DNA from: Delphinapterus leucas | Taxonomy: Eukaryota; Chordata; Mammalia; Artiodactyla; Monodontidae | NCBI RefSeq assembly: GCF_002288925.2 | Contig: NW_022098092.1 | Location: 202,995-266,994 of the forward strand | Reading direction: 5' to 3' | DNA length: 64,000 nucleotides | Shown: positions 22,891 through 32,326 of the stretch, one piece after another | Position numbering within the stretch: position 1 is the stretch's first letter | How the letters are laid out: each line of letters begins with the position of its first letter | Position numbers and translations under genes: made by a program | Notes under the pieces: model-generated | What the model saw: the letters and a program-made list of their open reading frames with translations, nothing else | The model's database searches: none | What the model was told of the DNA's origin: nothing

Positions 22891-23599
22891 GACAGTTTTT
22901 TGAGGTTTTTGAGGTCATTTAGATACATTTCAGTGAGAAGCTCCCCTCCTGGTTTTATACAAATGGTATATGTTGTTGTCCCGGTGTTGCTTTCTCGGTT
23001 TGCAGTTTCCCTCTGAGATGGTCTGAATCATTCCATGTATCAGAGAGCAGGTGTTACCTTGTTTTGGGTTAAAAGACAAAATCCTGTTGGGCTGTCCTGT
23101 GAGGTACCTGGCCAGTCCACACCCCAAGGACGTTTGAATTGTTTCCCATCCTGTGTTCTTACAGACTGTCCTTCAGGGAACTGTTGGAGGGAAGGAGGAC
23201 TGTTGTCTTGCCCGGTTCTCTGCCTTCCTTGTGCTCTGTACTGAAGCCCGTCATGAGCCAGGCACTGCTGCAGGGCTTTGGGTCACTGGGCTGAAAGGAT
23301 AGGAGCCCTCAGTCTGTTTGGGGCGCCACCACCAGAGCAGCAATTCTGGAATGTTGCAGGGGGTGGCCCCGAAGTCTGCTCTGTGGGAGACTCGGGCACG
23401 ACCCAGTCCCCATTGTGCTGTGAACATGTGAGCATCCCAAGGGATGGGTCGGGGCCAGCACCCTGGAGCCTGAGAGGTTTGCATTTGACTCTGATGCTTA
23501 AACAGCTGCCGAGCGGGCACATCCTGCACATCCTGGAGATATGGGCCATTCTGGTGTAAAAGCTCCTTACTTTAACTAACTCTTTTAATTACATTAATA
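22891..23599. other. no gene seen
   Basis: LINE-like words near 22900-23040 ('tcattccatgtatcagagag'). The open frames at 23251-23559 on both strands overlap each other and have no splice support. Confidence 0.4.
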
Positions 23600-23868
23600 A
23601 AATAAACAAACGAAAAGGAAACTTCTGAGCTTACACAACTGGAATAGAGAGGTCAGAGGTACAGCCAGTTTCAGGTATGTCTGGGCTCAGGGGTCTCTCT
23701 CCGCCTCTCAGCTCTTCCCTGAGTCATTTTCAGACACTGTCTCCTTGGGGTGGGAAAGTGGCCACCAACAGTCCCAGCAGTATATCAGACCTTCTCAGCA
23801 ACCCCAGCAGATAGAGCACTCCCCTTTCTCAAAGGTGTCAGCATTGGGGAATAGGAAGTGTTATGGGC
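23600..23868 (+). repeat. ancient repeat family X, left part
   Basis: 'cttacacaactggaatagag', 'ctctctccgcctctcagctc' and 'ttctcagcaaccccagcaga' match other family X copies in the window. Continues at 24405-24535 after two later insertions. Confidence 0.5.
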
Positions 23869-24232
23869 TGAATTGTATCCCCTTCCAAATTCAGATGTGG
23901 AAGTCTTAACCCCTACCTAGTACCTCAGAATGTGACTGTATTTGAGACAGGGTCTTTAAAGAGGTAAATAAGGTAAAGTGAGGCCATTAGGGTGGGCCCT
24001 TATCCACTATGACTGGTGTCCTTATAAGAAGAGATTAAGACACAGACACACACAGAGGGAAGATGACATGAAGCCAGGGAGAGAGGCCTCAGAAGAAATC
24101 AACCCTGCTGACACCTTGATCTCTGACTTATAACCTCCAGAACTGTGAGAAAATAGACTTCTGTTGTTTAAGCCACCCAAACTATGGTACTTAGTTTTGG
24201 CAGGCCAAGCAGACTAATACAGAGAGTTATTG
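23869..24232 (+). mobile_element. MLT1/MaLR-type LTR relic inside family X copy
   Basis: Begins 'tgttatgggctgaattgtat', then 'gtccttataagaagagatta', 'acctccagaactgtgagaaa', 'ttgtttaagccacccaaact', and ends 'cagactaataca'. Complete sense-strand solo LTR. Confidence 0.85.
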
Positions 24233-24239
24233 TTGCTGG

Positions 24240-24400
24240 GTACAGAGTTTCTGTTTGGAAAGATGGAAAAGTTCTGGAAAATGGATAGTGGCGATAGTTA
24301 TACAACATTGTGAAGGTACTAAATGCCGTGAACTTGTGCACTTTTAAATGGTTAAAATGGTATTTAAATTTTGTCTGTATTTTACTGTGATTAAAGAAAG
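24240..24400 (+). mobile_element. L1M 3'UTR fragment
   Basis: 'gttctggaaaatggatagtg', 'acaacattgtgaaggtacta', 'tgcacttttaaatggttaaa' are the usual old L1 3'UTR words in sense orientation. Confidence 0.7.
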
Positions 24401-24404
24401 AAGT

Positions 24405-24535
24405 CCCAGCATTGACCCTGATTGGCCTGGCTTGGGGCAGATGCCTCTCCTTGTACTGATTGCTGTTCCTGGAGGATGGGACACATTGATTGGCCAGGTC
24501 TGGGTCATGTGACTGGTCTTAGACCTGGGGGGAGG
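24405..24535 (+). repeat. ancient repeat family X, right part
   Basis: 'attgaccctgattggcctgg' and 'attggccaggtctgggtcat' are the 3' words of the family interrupted at 23868. Confidence 0.5.
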
Positions 24536-24824
24536 CCGTTGTGGGGGAGGGTTGACACTACCAGAATCATGTAGGCTGAGAGTGGGGAAGGGTGGTTACC
24601 TCAAGAAAAAGTAGGGTGCTATTCCCAGAAAAAGAGAAAAGGGATGCAGCTGGGCAGACATAAATAATAGATGACCACTTCAGTCCAGCTCTGGGGGCAG
24701 CTGGCCAGACATGTCCAGGTGGTCCTAAGTGGGGACTACGGACAGACCCTGAGTTTGACCAGAGGCTTGCCTCCACTTCAAGCACATAAGTCTCTTCCCT
24801 CTGTTGAGCTGGTCCAACAGACAG

Positions 24825-25365
24825 TGCAGCTCAGTGATTAAGCACTTGAATTTTGGACCCAGACTGCCTGATTCAAATTCTTTGTCCCAGACTTCCTTGG
24901 TGGCGCAGTGGTTGGGAATCCGCTTGCCAATACATGGGACACAGGTTCGATCCCTGGCCTGGGAAGATCCCACATGCCGCGGAGCAACTAAGCCCATGCA
25001 CCACAACTACTGAGCCTGTGTGCCACAGCTACTCAAGCCTGTGCGCCTAGAGCCCATGCTCCGCAACAAGAGAAGCCACTGCAATGAGAAGCCCGCACAC
25101 CGTAACGAAGAGTAGCCCCTGCTCGCTGCAACTAGAGAAAGCCCACATGCAGCAATGAAGACCCAATGCAGCCAAAAATAAATAAAATAAATAAATTAAA
25201 AAACAAATTCTTTGTCCCTTACCAACTCCATGACCTCGAACTTATCCTCCCGGTGCCTCAGTTTTTCATCTGTGAAGTGGGGTTTCTAATACTACCTACC
25301 TCATAGAATCGTGCGAGGATTGAATGAGCTTGTAGAGAGTTTGTAGCAGGGCCTGGCACTGCTTC
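24825..25365 (+). repeat. MIR SINE split by a younger SINE
   Basis: Left part to 24888 ('gtgattaagcacttgaattt', 'cagactgcctgattcaaatt') and right part from 25219 ('ccatgacctcgaacttatcc', 'gtgcctcagtttttcatctg', 'tagcagggcctggcact') rejoin into one MIR when the inserted SINE is removed. Confidence 0.9.
24889..25203 (+). mobile_element. long CHR-type SINE with exact 15-bp target duplication
   Basis: Head 'cttccttggtggcgcagtgg', box-B-like 'gttcgatccctggcctggga', long body with 'gagcaactaagcccatgcac', A-rich tail with (AAAT)n. Flanks 'caaattctttgtccc' at 24874-24888 and 25204-25218 are identical. Confidence 0.95.
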
Positions 25366-26362
25366 CTGAAAGTGAGTTAGTGGTTACCAGGAACCCAGAT
25401 CCCTTGCCCCCAGGCCAGTCCAGACTCACTGTGTGCAGCCTGTTACCTTCCTGATTGTTGCCAGGGCTGCCAGAGAGGTAGGGACGAGGCGATTCAGAGT
25501 TGGCGGTTGGCTGGGAATATCCTGGAGGGAAGGAACAAAGGCCTGACAGACTTCCTTGGCACATTCTTCTGGGATGTGGGTGAGAAAATGCTGGTGACAG
25601 AGCCCAGAAGTGAGGGAACCGGAAAGGAAAAGAAAACGTGTGGCCTGTGAACTCTTGTCAGCCACTAACGGCATCCGGAAGGCCTCATCATGCAAAACCT
25701 GGGGCTCTGCGCCTTTGCACAGTTTGCACTGGTTTCTAACTGGGCTCAACCTGCCCTGGAGAGTATTAGGAACTTTTCAGAAAAACAGTAATACTTTTCA
25801 TTTCCTTTTTGTGCCTTTTTGTGTTCTTGTATAATATCCCAGAGACCTGGTGTGTGGTTTCCAAATGATAGGGACTGTGCTTGCAGGGTGACTTTCCAGA
25901 AATTAATAAACAGATTTATCAGAGTTAGAAATTCGCTGCTCTGTGAAAATGTTTGGAAGTTTGAGCAGAGGAGTGAAATTCTGCGTAGGAGGACATGAAG
26001 TACAATGCAGAAATGATACAGAACCTGATACATTTCATTGACAGTTTATGGCAAATGTTGCAGAGTGGAACAGAAATGGTCAGTTACTCTATTCAGCCTG
26101 TTTACTGTATTTGTAGGTTTAGGAATTTGCTTAAGGCAGCGGGGAGGGGGTGGGGGGATGCTTTCTTACTACATTGAAGCAAAAAATGGTTATCCTACTT
26201 CGAGTTATTTCTTATTTGTAGAATTTTTTAAAATGATACTTTTTTTAATGTGTTAAATCCTAGTTGACTTGCGTTCGTGGTAAAACTAAGTAGTTTAATG
26301 GCAGTTTATCCCATTATGTCAGACTGTACAAAGTTGAAGAAGATAATTTGTGTGTCTGTTTC
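25366..26362. other. no gene seen
   Basis: No recognised repeat or exon. Minus frame 25426-25749 and plus frame 25610-25834 are short and unsupported. Confidence 0.4.
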
Positions 26363-26385
26363 TTTTTTTTTTTTTTTTTTTTTTT
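26363..26385 (+). repeat. poly-T run
   Basis: Twenty-three T. Not followed by a recognisable SINE or L1 end, so probably a simple repeat. Confidence 0.85.
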
Positions 26386-27415
26386 GCCAGAATTCTCTGG
26401 AGAATTCATTCATTCGTTCATACATTCACCTCTCTCTACCCTATTTTGTGCTTGTCCTGTGGGTGATATTGACTAAGATTGTTAGAGGAATTGTGGACCC
26501 AGTTGTTAGAGGATGATGGCACACATACAGGAACCATAATATATTGAGAATGGGAAAAATTCTAAGAAAAATGTCCCACAGAAATTGAAAGGAGGGAGAG
26601 ATCACCTCAGATCAAGGAGACCTGGGTGGGGGAAGATGACAGTTGGGCAGGGTTTTGAAGACTGGTTGACATCTTAGCCAGCTGGGATGGGGGACACATT
26701 CTACAAGACCTGGCATACTGAGCAGAGGCAGAGGGGAGCTCTGGGAGTGTCAGGGAGCTCTGTTTGGTTGGAAGGTGATAATGAGAGGTGAGGATGGGTC
26801 TTGATTATGGAGGGATGTGAGCTTCATTCCATGGGACACAGTTGAAAGGTATGTGAGTAGAGTTCAGCTTTAAGAGGAGGACTCTAGAAACAGCATGGAG
26901 GATGGACTGGATCACAAGTTTGCTTCAGCAGAGAAGCCCACTGAGAGGGTGCTCCGGATGCGGACAATCTTGTCTTGTTCCCCGATGCGTCCCCTGAACC
27001 TAGAACAGTGCTGGGCATGTGGAGAAGGGGTGGTAAATATTTGCTGAATGACTGCCCTGGAGGAGAGGTCATGAGAACTTGAATGAGGGCCATGAGAATT
27101 GATGGCAGGGAACAGCTGTGAGAGGCACTGGGCCATGTGGTGGACAAAACTCACAAACAGGATGGATGGGCACGGGAGGGGCCAGAGGTGCCCAAAGCTG
27201 GAAGCCCGGGGGAAGGTGATATCCTGAACAGAAACAGGAAATCCCCAAAGAGGGATTTAGAAGGGAAGATGATAAGCATAGTTTTGGACAGTGGCCTTAT
27301 GAACCAATTTGTAGACCCACTGATGAATGGAAGAAAATAATTAGAAGTCTTCTCTTAAGGCATCATCTAGCCACTCTGAACCTATTAATTGTAAAATGTA
27401 CTGTGTCCTGTAAAT
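26386..27415. other. no gene; L2-like 3' end at about 26960-27055
   Basis: 'cccctgaacctagaacagtg', 'ctgggcatgtgg' and 'taaatatttgctgaatgact' at 26990-27055 are the L2 3' end in sense orientation. The rest is unassigned. Confidence 0.5.
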
Positions 27416-27443
27416 AAACGTCTTGAGGGCGCTCAAGACGTTT
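27416..27443. other. perfect 12-bp hairpin with 4-nt loop
   Basis: Arms 'aaacgtcttgag' (27416-27427) and 'ctcaagacgttt' (27432-27443) pair without mismatch around loop 'ggcg'. 'aataaa' just overlaps its left edge (27413-27418). Function unknown. Confidence 0.9.
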
Positions 27444-28329
27444 TGTTAATTTTGTTTGTTTGTTTAAATACAGAATATTTATTAAGAAGACATTAACATG
27501 CTTAGATACACAAATTAAACCACTTATACCATGCCATTCCCAGTGAACTGTAAGGAAAAAAAACATGAACAAAATTAGTTGCTTTCAGATAAGTTTTCGT
27601 GTTTTCTAGCTATCCTATGTCCATTTGCATATTAGGAAGTTATTAGCACTGATATGTAAACTTTTTTCCCAATCTTAATGTAACTTTTTGGCAAGGGGAA
27701 ATTCACAAAAATTTGCATTGAAGTCTGAATGTAAATTGCAGACTCTTACAAGAGGTTATGTATTGACCTTTGGGAATTGGAGATTTTCTTGTGACCACTA
27801 GAGGGAGCCCACTATATTCATTAAATTCATTAAATTCTGTAGAAATCTAATGGAATTTTAAAAATGATAATTAATATTAAAAAAATTTATTAGAAAGTAC
27901 ACAAAAGTTCAAACCAAGGGCAATGAAATACAAAGTTAGCCTTTCACTCTGTTGTTTTTTCTACTAAAACAGAAGATCACTGAGAATTTTCCAGATGGCT
28001 CCAGGATAGAGTGGTGTGTTGTTGGTTTCAGAAGGTGTTGTTGATTATGCAAAGGGTAAAATAGCAACTAGCAAGCACATTCCCACTCACCCAAAATTTA
28101 TTGAGCACATCTGGTTTAGACCCAGTAGAGACTCCCCGAAGCTGTGGGAAGATCCCATCTTGGCCAACTCTATGCCAGCCGTTGGATGACAGGTGCAACT
28201 CTTCACTCCGTGAGGTGTCGTGTAACTTTGTACATTGGGATTATTAAATGTCTCGCATATCAAGAGCTACTCACATGGTGGGACCGCCTCTTCCCAGGGG
28301 TAAGTTCAATGCAGTCATAATATTTTGTT
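27444..28329. other. no gene seen; A+T-rich
   Basis: Unassigned A+T-rich sequence with a (TTTG)-like patch at 27447-27465. No exon-like segment. Confidence 0.45.
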
Positions 28330-28950
28330 TCTTAGCTCTCTTCTTATGCCAAAGTATATTCCACATGGATTGAAGATTTAAATGTGAAAAATAAAACCAT
28401 GGAAGGCAAGACAAAAATACAACAGGTCACTTTTTAAAATTATAGGTAGAAATAGACTTTATAAGCTTGGTACTGAAGTCAGAAACCATAAAGCAGCAGT
28501 TCTCAACCAGGGATGATTTTGCCTTGTGGGGACTTTGGCAATGTTTGGAGACATTTTTGATTTGTCTCAACTTGAGGGGTGGGCTGCTACTGGCATCTAG
28601 TGGGTAGAGGCCAGGGATGCTGCTAAACATTCTACAATGTACTGGAGAGCCCCCAACATAAAGAATTATCCCACCCAACTGTCAGTGGTGCCAATGTTGA
28701 AAAACTCTTCTGTAGAATAAATGTTTTCTTAAATGATTTAAGCTTAAAAGCTTAAACTTTCTGTCTAGAAAGAAAATTCCACCTTAAAGTTTAAAGATAA
28801 ATGGCAAACTGAAAACTTAGCGTATATAACAAGCACATGGTTAATATTCATGAGATATAAAGTGCTTTTGCAAAAGAATAAGGAAAAGTCAAATATTTTA
28901 GTGGAAAAATGGGCAAAGGAGATGAATAGGGAGTTCACAGAAACGAAATG
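28330..28950 (+). mobile_element. old L1M ORF2 fragment split by MER5A
   Basis: 'ccacatggattgaagattta', 'aaataaaaccatggaag' on the left and 'gataaatggcaaactgaaaa', 'tgggcaaaggagatgaatag' on the right are ORF2 C-terminal words in sense orientation; interrupted at 28494-28712. Confidence 0.65.
28494..28712 (+). mobile_element. MER5A (hAT-Charlie non-autonomous transposon)
   Basis: Starts 'cagcagttctcaaccaggga', contains 'aatgtttggagacatttttg' and 'ctactggcatctagtgggta', and ends in the inverted terminal words 'ttgaaaaactcttctg'. Near full length. Confidence 0.93.
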
Positions 28951-29284
28951 CATGCTGAGGAAGGAGGCTGGGAAAGGACAGGATGCGGGGCAGTTCCGGG
29001 AATCTAGGCAGCAGGAACGGAGGGGCAGTCCCCCGGGGAGTTAGAGGTCTCTTGGATGTGTCTGCACCAACTGTTTTTTGGTGTGTCATTCTGCCTGAGG
29101 TTCAGGGTCTCAGCAGAGAGAACCCTACTGGGCAGGTCTGACCCCTGTGCCCATTCCTCTGCCCGTGGCCTCCAGGGCAGGGCTGAGAGGGAAGAGCACC
29201 TCCCCCACAGGTGCCAGGATGCTGCACAGTGTAGGGGAGGGGAGTCTGGGTTTAATACAGGTGGACTTGGCAGTGAATGCCAAC
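28951..29284. other. no gene seen
   Basis: Locally G+C-rich with several CpG (28980-29040), but no splice-framed exon. Confidence 0.4.
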
Positions 29285-29465
29285 TGTGGCCGCCCACCGG
29301 CTCTGTGAGCTTGGGCAAGTGACCTGATTCTTTAAACTCTCCATCTCCTTGTGTGTAAAATGGGAAAACATTATGTACCTCGGGGGTTTGTTTTGAGGAT
29401 ATTCTGAGACAAGTGTATGTGGAAGTGCTTGGCACACCCTAGGCATCTCGTAATGTCTGTTCATT
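29285..29465 (+). repeat. MIR SINE
   Basis: 'ctctgtgagcttgggcaagt', 'tgtaaaatgggaaaacatta' and 'gtgcttggcacaccctaggc' follow the MIR order. Confidence 0.8.
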
Positions 29466-30148
29466 TATCCCTAAGGAAAGTGGTCTGTGGTCCTCAGGAG
29501 GTGAGAGTCAGACACAGATCATTATTATGGGGGTGGGGGGAGGGTACTTAGTAAGCAAGCCCAGCCCTTTCCTTTTGTTGCCTCCTCTGCAGAAAAGAAT
29601 GTCATTTCTGCTTAGTCTCTTGGTTCCTTTAGTGCCAGGATCCCCCAGCGAACCTTCTGCTCAAAGATGGAGAAAGAGCAACTCCTGGCTCCTCTGGGAG
29701 CCCTTGAACTTGGGATTCCCTCTGCTGCCTTGTAGATTGTCAGCAGGCAGCATGGTAAAGCCCTTTTCTCTTGGGTGGCCCTGGGGTTTCCTTCCTGATC
29801 CACCAAAGACTTCTTCTGCCCTGATCCAATGTTATTTTACATTTTTGTTTAGTCCTGGCTTTAGAAATAGGATGAATGCGGCCAAGCTGCCTTCCCTACG
29901 AGGTCATGATTTTCATGACACTGTTAGGCTTGAGGTGGCCTGTTGTCTGGTCATTTCTTTAGAAGTAGCCTGTGTGGCCCACTCACAAGCTAGCACAGGA
30001 AGAAATTCAAAGCACCGGAGGCTGAGGCTCCGAGGGGAAGGGGGGGTCTAAGGAAAAGTCCAGAAAGCAAAGGATGGTGTGGAGGATGGGCCAGCTCCCC
30101 CATTAGAAGCGCACACGCCTTCCTGGTGCATTGTGAAGAATGTACTTT
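29466..30148. other. no gene confirmed
   Basis: Holds a 174-codon plus frame (29527-30051), discussed among the rejected items. No recognised repeat. Confidence 0.4.
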
Positions 30149-30738
30149 TAAAATGCAGAGATGATTCCCAAGAGAACATGCAAACATCTACAAGAGTAGC
30201 TGTGCAGTGGGGAAAGGGCAGCCATTTAGAGTATTATTGGACACTGGCTCTGTGCTAACCCTAATCCCTGGGGATGCTAAGTATGACTGTGCTCAGAATG
30301 TGAGCTCATGGAGTCAGGGGAAAATGGAGTTTTGACCCAAGTTGATGTCACAATGGGTCCAGTGGGGCTTCCCTGGTGGCGCAGTGGTTGGGAGTCCGCC
30401 AGCCTGTGCAGGGGGATGCAGGTTCGTGCTCTGGTAGGGGAGGATCCCGCGAGCTGTGGAGGCTGGGCCCCTGCATCAGGGCTACTGAGCCTGTGCTCTG
30501 GAGCCCATAAGCCACAGCTGCTGGGCCCGCGTACTGCAACTGCTGAGGCCCGTGCACCTGTAGCCCATGCTGTGGGGGTGGGGTGGGGACTGCCACCGCC
30601 ACCACCACTGCCACCTCGCATCGTGGTGAGGAGTGGCCCCCACTCACTGCAACTGGAGGGGGCCTGCACGCAGCAATGAAGTCCCAGCGCAGCCAAAAGT
30701 AAATAAATTAAAAGAAAAAAAGTAAAATGCAGAGATGA
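30149..30738 (+). mobile_element. SINE insertion unit with probable 5' transduced flank
   Basis: Identical 16-bp direct repeats 'taaaatgcagagatga' lie at 30149-30164 and 30723-30738. Between them are about 200 bases of non-SINE sequence (30165-30365), then a long CHR-type SINE (30366-30722) whose A-tail abuts the right repeat. The SINE has no target duplication at its own head. The simplest reading is one insertion event that carried upstream sequence with the SINE. Confidence 0.6.
30366..30722 (+). mobile_element. long CHR-type tRNA-Glu SINE
   Basis: Head 'gggcttccctggtggcgcag', box-B-like 'gcaggttcgtgctctggtag', body with 'gctactgagcctgtgctctg' and a (CCACCG)-like patch at 30592-30615, tail 'aaataaattaaaagaaaaaa'. 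Confidence 0.9.
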
Positions 30739-31920
30739 GACTATATGTGCCCCTGGATGGGTGGCGGCAGTAGGTGACCTGGAGGCAGAGCAGAGAATGG
30801 GCTGTGCCACCCACAGAAGGACTGGACAGTGACTTTACCCCTGGGTGTCACCCCCATCCTTGGCACTGACTGTCACACAGGTGGGGATAGAGGCAGACCG
30901 TGTTGGCCCAAGTACTTGCTGAAGGGTCAGCTGTGCCCAGGAGCAGCATATTTATTAGCTGTGACTGTGGGCCTCACAGTACCCTGCAGGGAGGGGGAGT
31001 GGTCTTAGCGCTTTCTGTGTGTGTGGCGGGGAGGGGAGCTCGGAGAGGACAGGGCGCTGCCTCTGAGGAAGGCCAGGAGCAGCTGCCCAGGAGTGATACC
31101 CCCGCTCAAGGCAGGACTTGGGCTTAATTTCTAGGAGGTCAGGGCAGTGCCTCAGGCTGCCCATGCCTGTTTGCTCCCTGAGGGTGCTCCCTCTCCTCTT
31201 GCCCCTCCCCCTCGGGATCCAGGAGCTCCATCAGGGGCTGGGTTGTGGAGGGTCTGTGAGCATCGATTTCTGTTACCCTGGACACTGGCCCTTCACTGCT
31301 GGAAGTGGGTGTAGAAAAGAGGAGGAAGGGGTCGGGGCACAGGGCGGGGAGGGTGATGAACTCAGGCGGGAGAGGGTAGGGAATGCAGGTTAGATTGGGG
31401 TGGGTGAGGGAGTGGGGAGAAGTGGGGGAGCAATGCGTGAACCCCGGTGTACCTGTCCTGCCCCCATGGGGGCAGGGACTCTGAGCCCCCAGGGCTGGCT
31501 GTGGGAAGGTTCCAGATCCTCTAGCCAGAATCCTCTGAGGGCCGACTCAGTTGGTCTCTAGGGCCTCTCTTAGGATTATTGAGAAAAGCTCGTTTCCTAC
31601 CTAGAACACACCATTTTCTTCTTTCTGAAGGTCCCCACCTTCCCACAGGGCCCCCCTTCCAGGCTTCTTAGCAGGCAGTCCTTCTTTTATTTTTAAAAAA
31701 TTATTATTATACAAGCAAACTATGCTTCTTAAAATTATCCTACCATCCCCCTCCTCAAAAAAAAGTCTCTCTTGTACCCCCCCACCTCACTACCCTATCC
31801 AATCCCGAGCCCTAGATGTAATTATTTGACCAGTTTAGTTTGCATTCTGCAGACCTTTTTCTGTGCTTCCACAAATACATACATTTAAATACTTATAGAA
31901 ATAAAATAATGTGAGGTATT
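30739..31920. other. no gene seen
   Basis: G+C-rich to 31500, then A+T-rich. No supported exon. 31680-31920 may be an old worn repeat; it is the host site of the next L1. Confidence 0.4.
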
Positions 31921-32326
31921 CTGTAGTTTTTTGTTTTCTTTTGTTCTGTTTTTAATACATCTTTATTGGAGTATAATTGCTTCACAATACCGTGTTAGTG
32001 TCTGTTGCACAACAAACTGAATCAGCCATATGCATACACACGTCCCCATATCCCCTCCCTCTTGAGCCTCCCTCCCATCCTCCCTATCCCACCCCTCTGG
32101 GTCATCACAAAGCACCGAGCCGATCTCCCTGTGCTATGCTGCTGCTTCCCACCAGACAACTATTTTACATTCGGTAGTGTATATATGTTGATGCTACTCT
32201 CACTTCACCCCAGCTTCGCCCTCCCACCCCATGTCTTCAAGTCCATTCTCTATGTCCACCTCTTTATTCCTGCCCTGCAACTAGGTTGATCCATACCTTT
32301 TTTTTTTTAGATTCCATATATATGCA

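Noticed and set aside
29527..30051. 174-codon plus frame with a possible exon inside (about 29633-29755, 'cctttag' to 'catg|gtaaag')
   Set aside because: Acceptor and donor are only fair, several frames are open, and composition is Leu/Pro/Ser-rich without a domain. Not strong enough to list as an exon.
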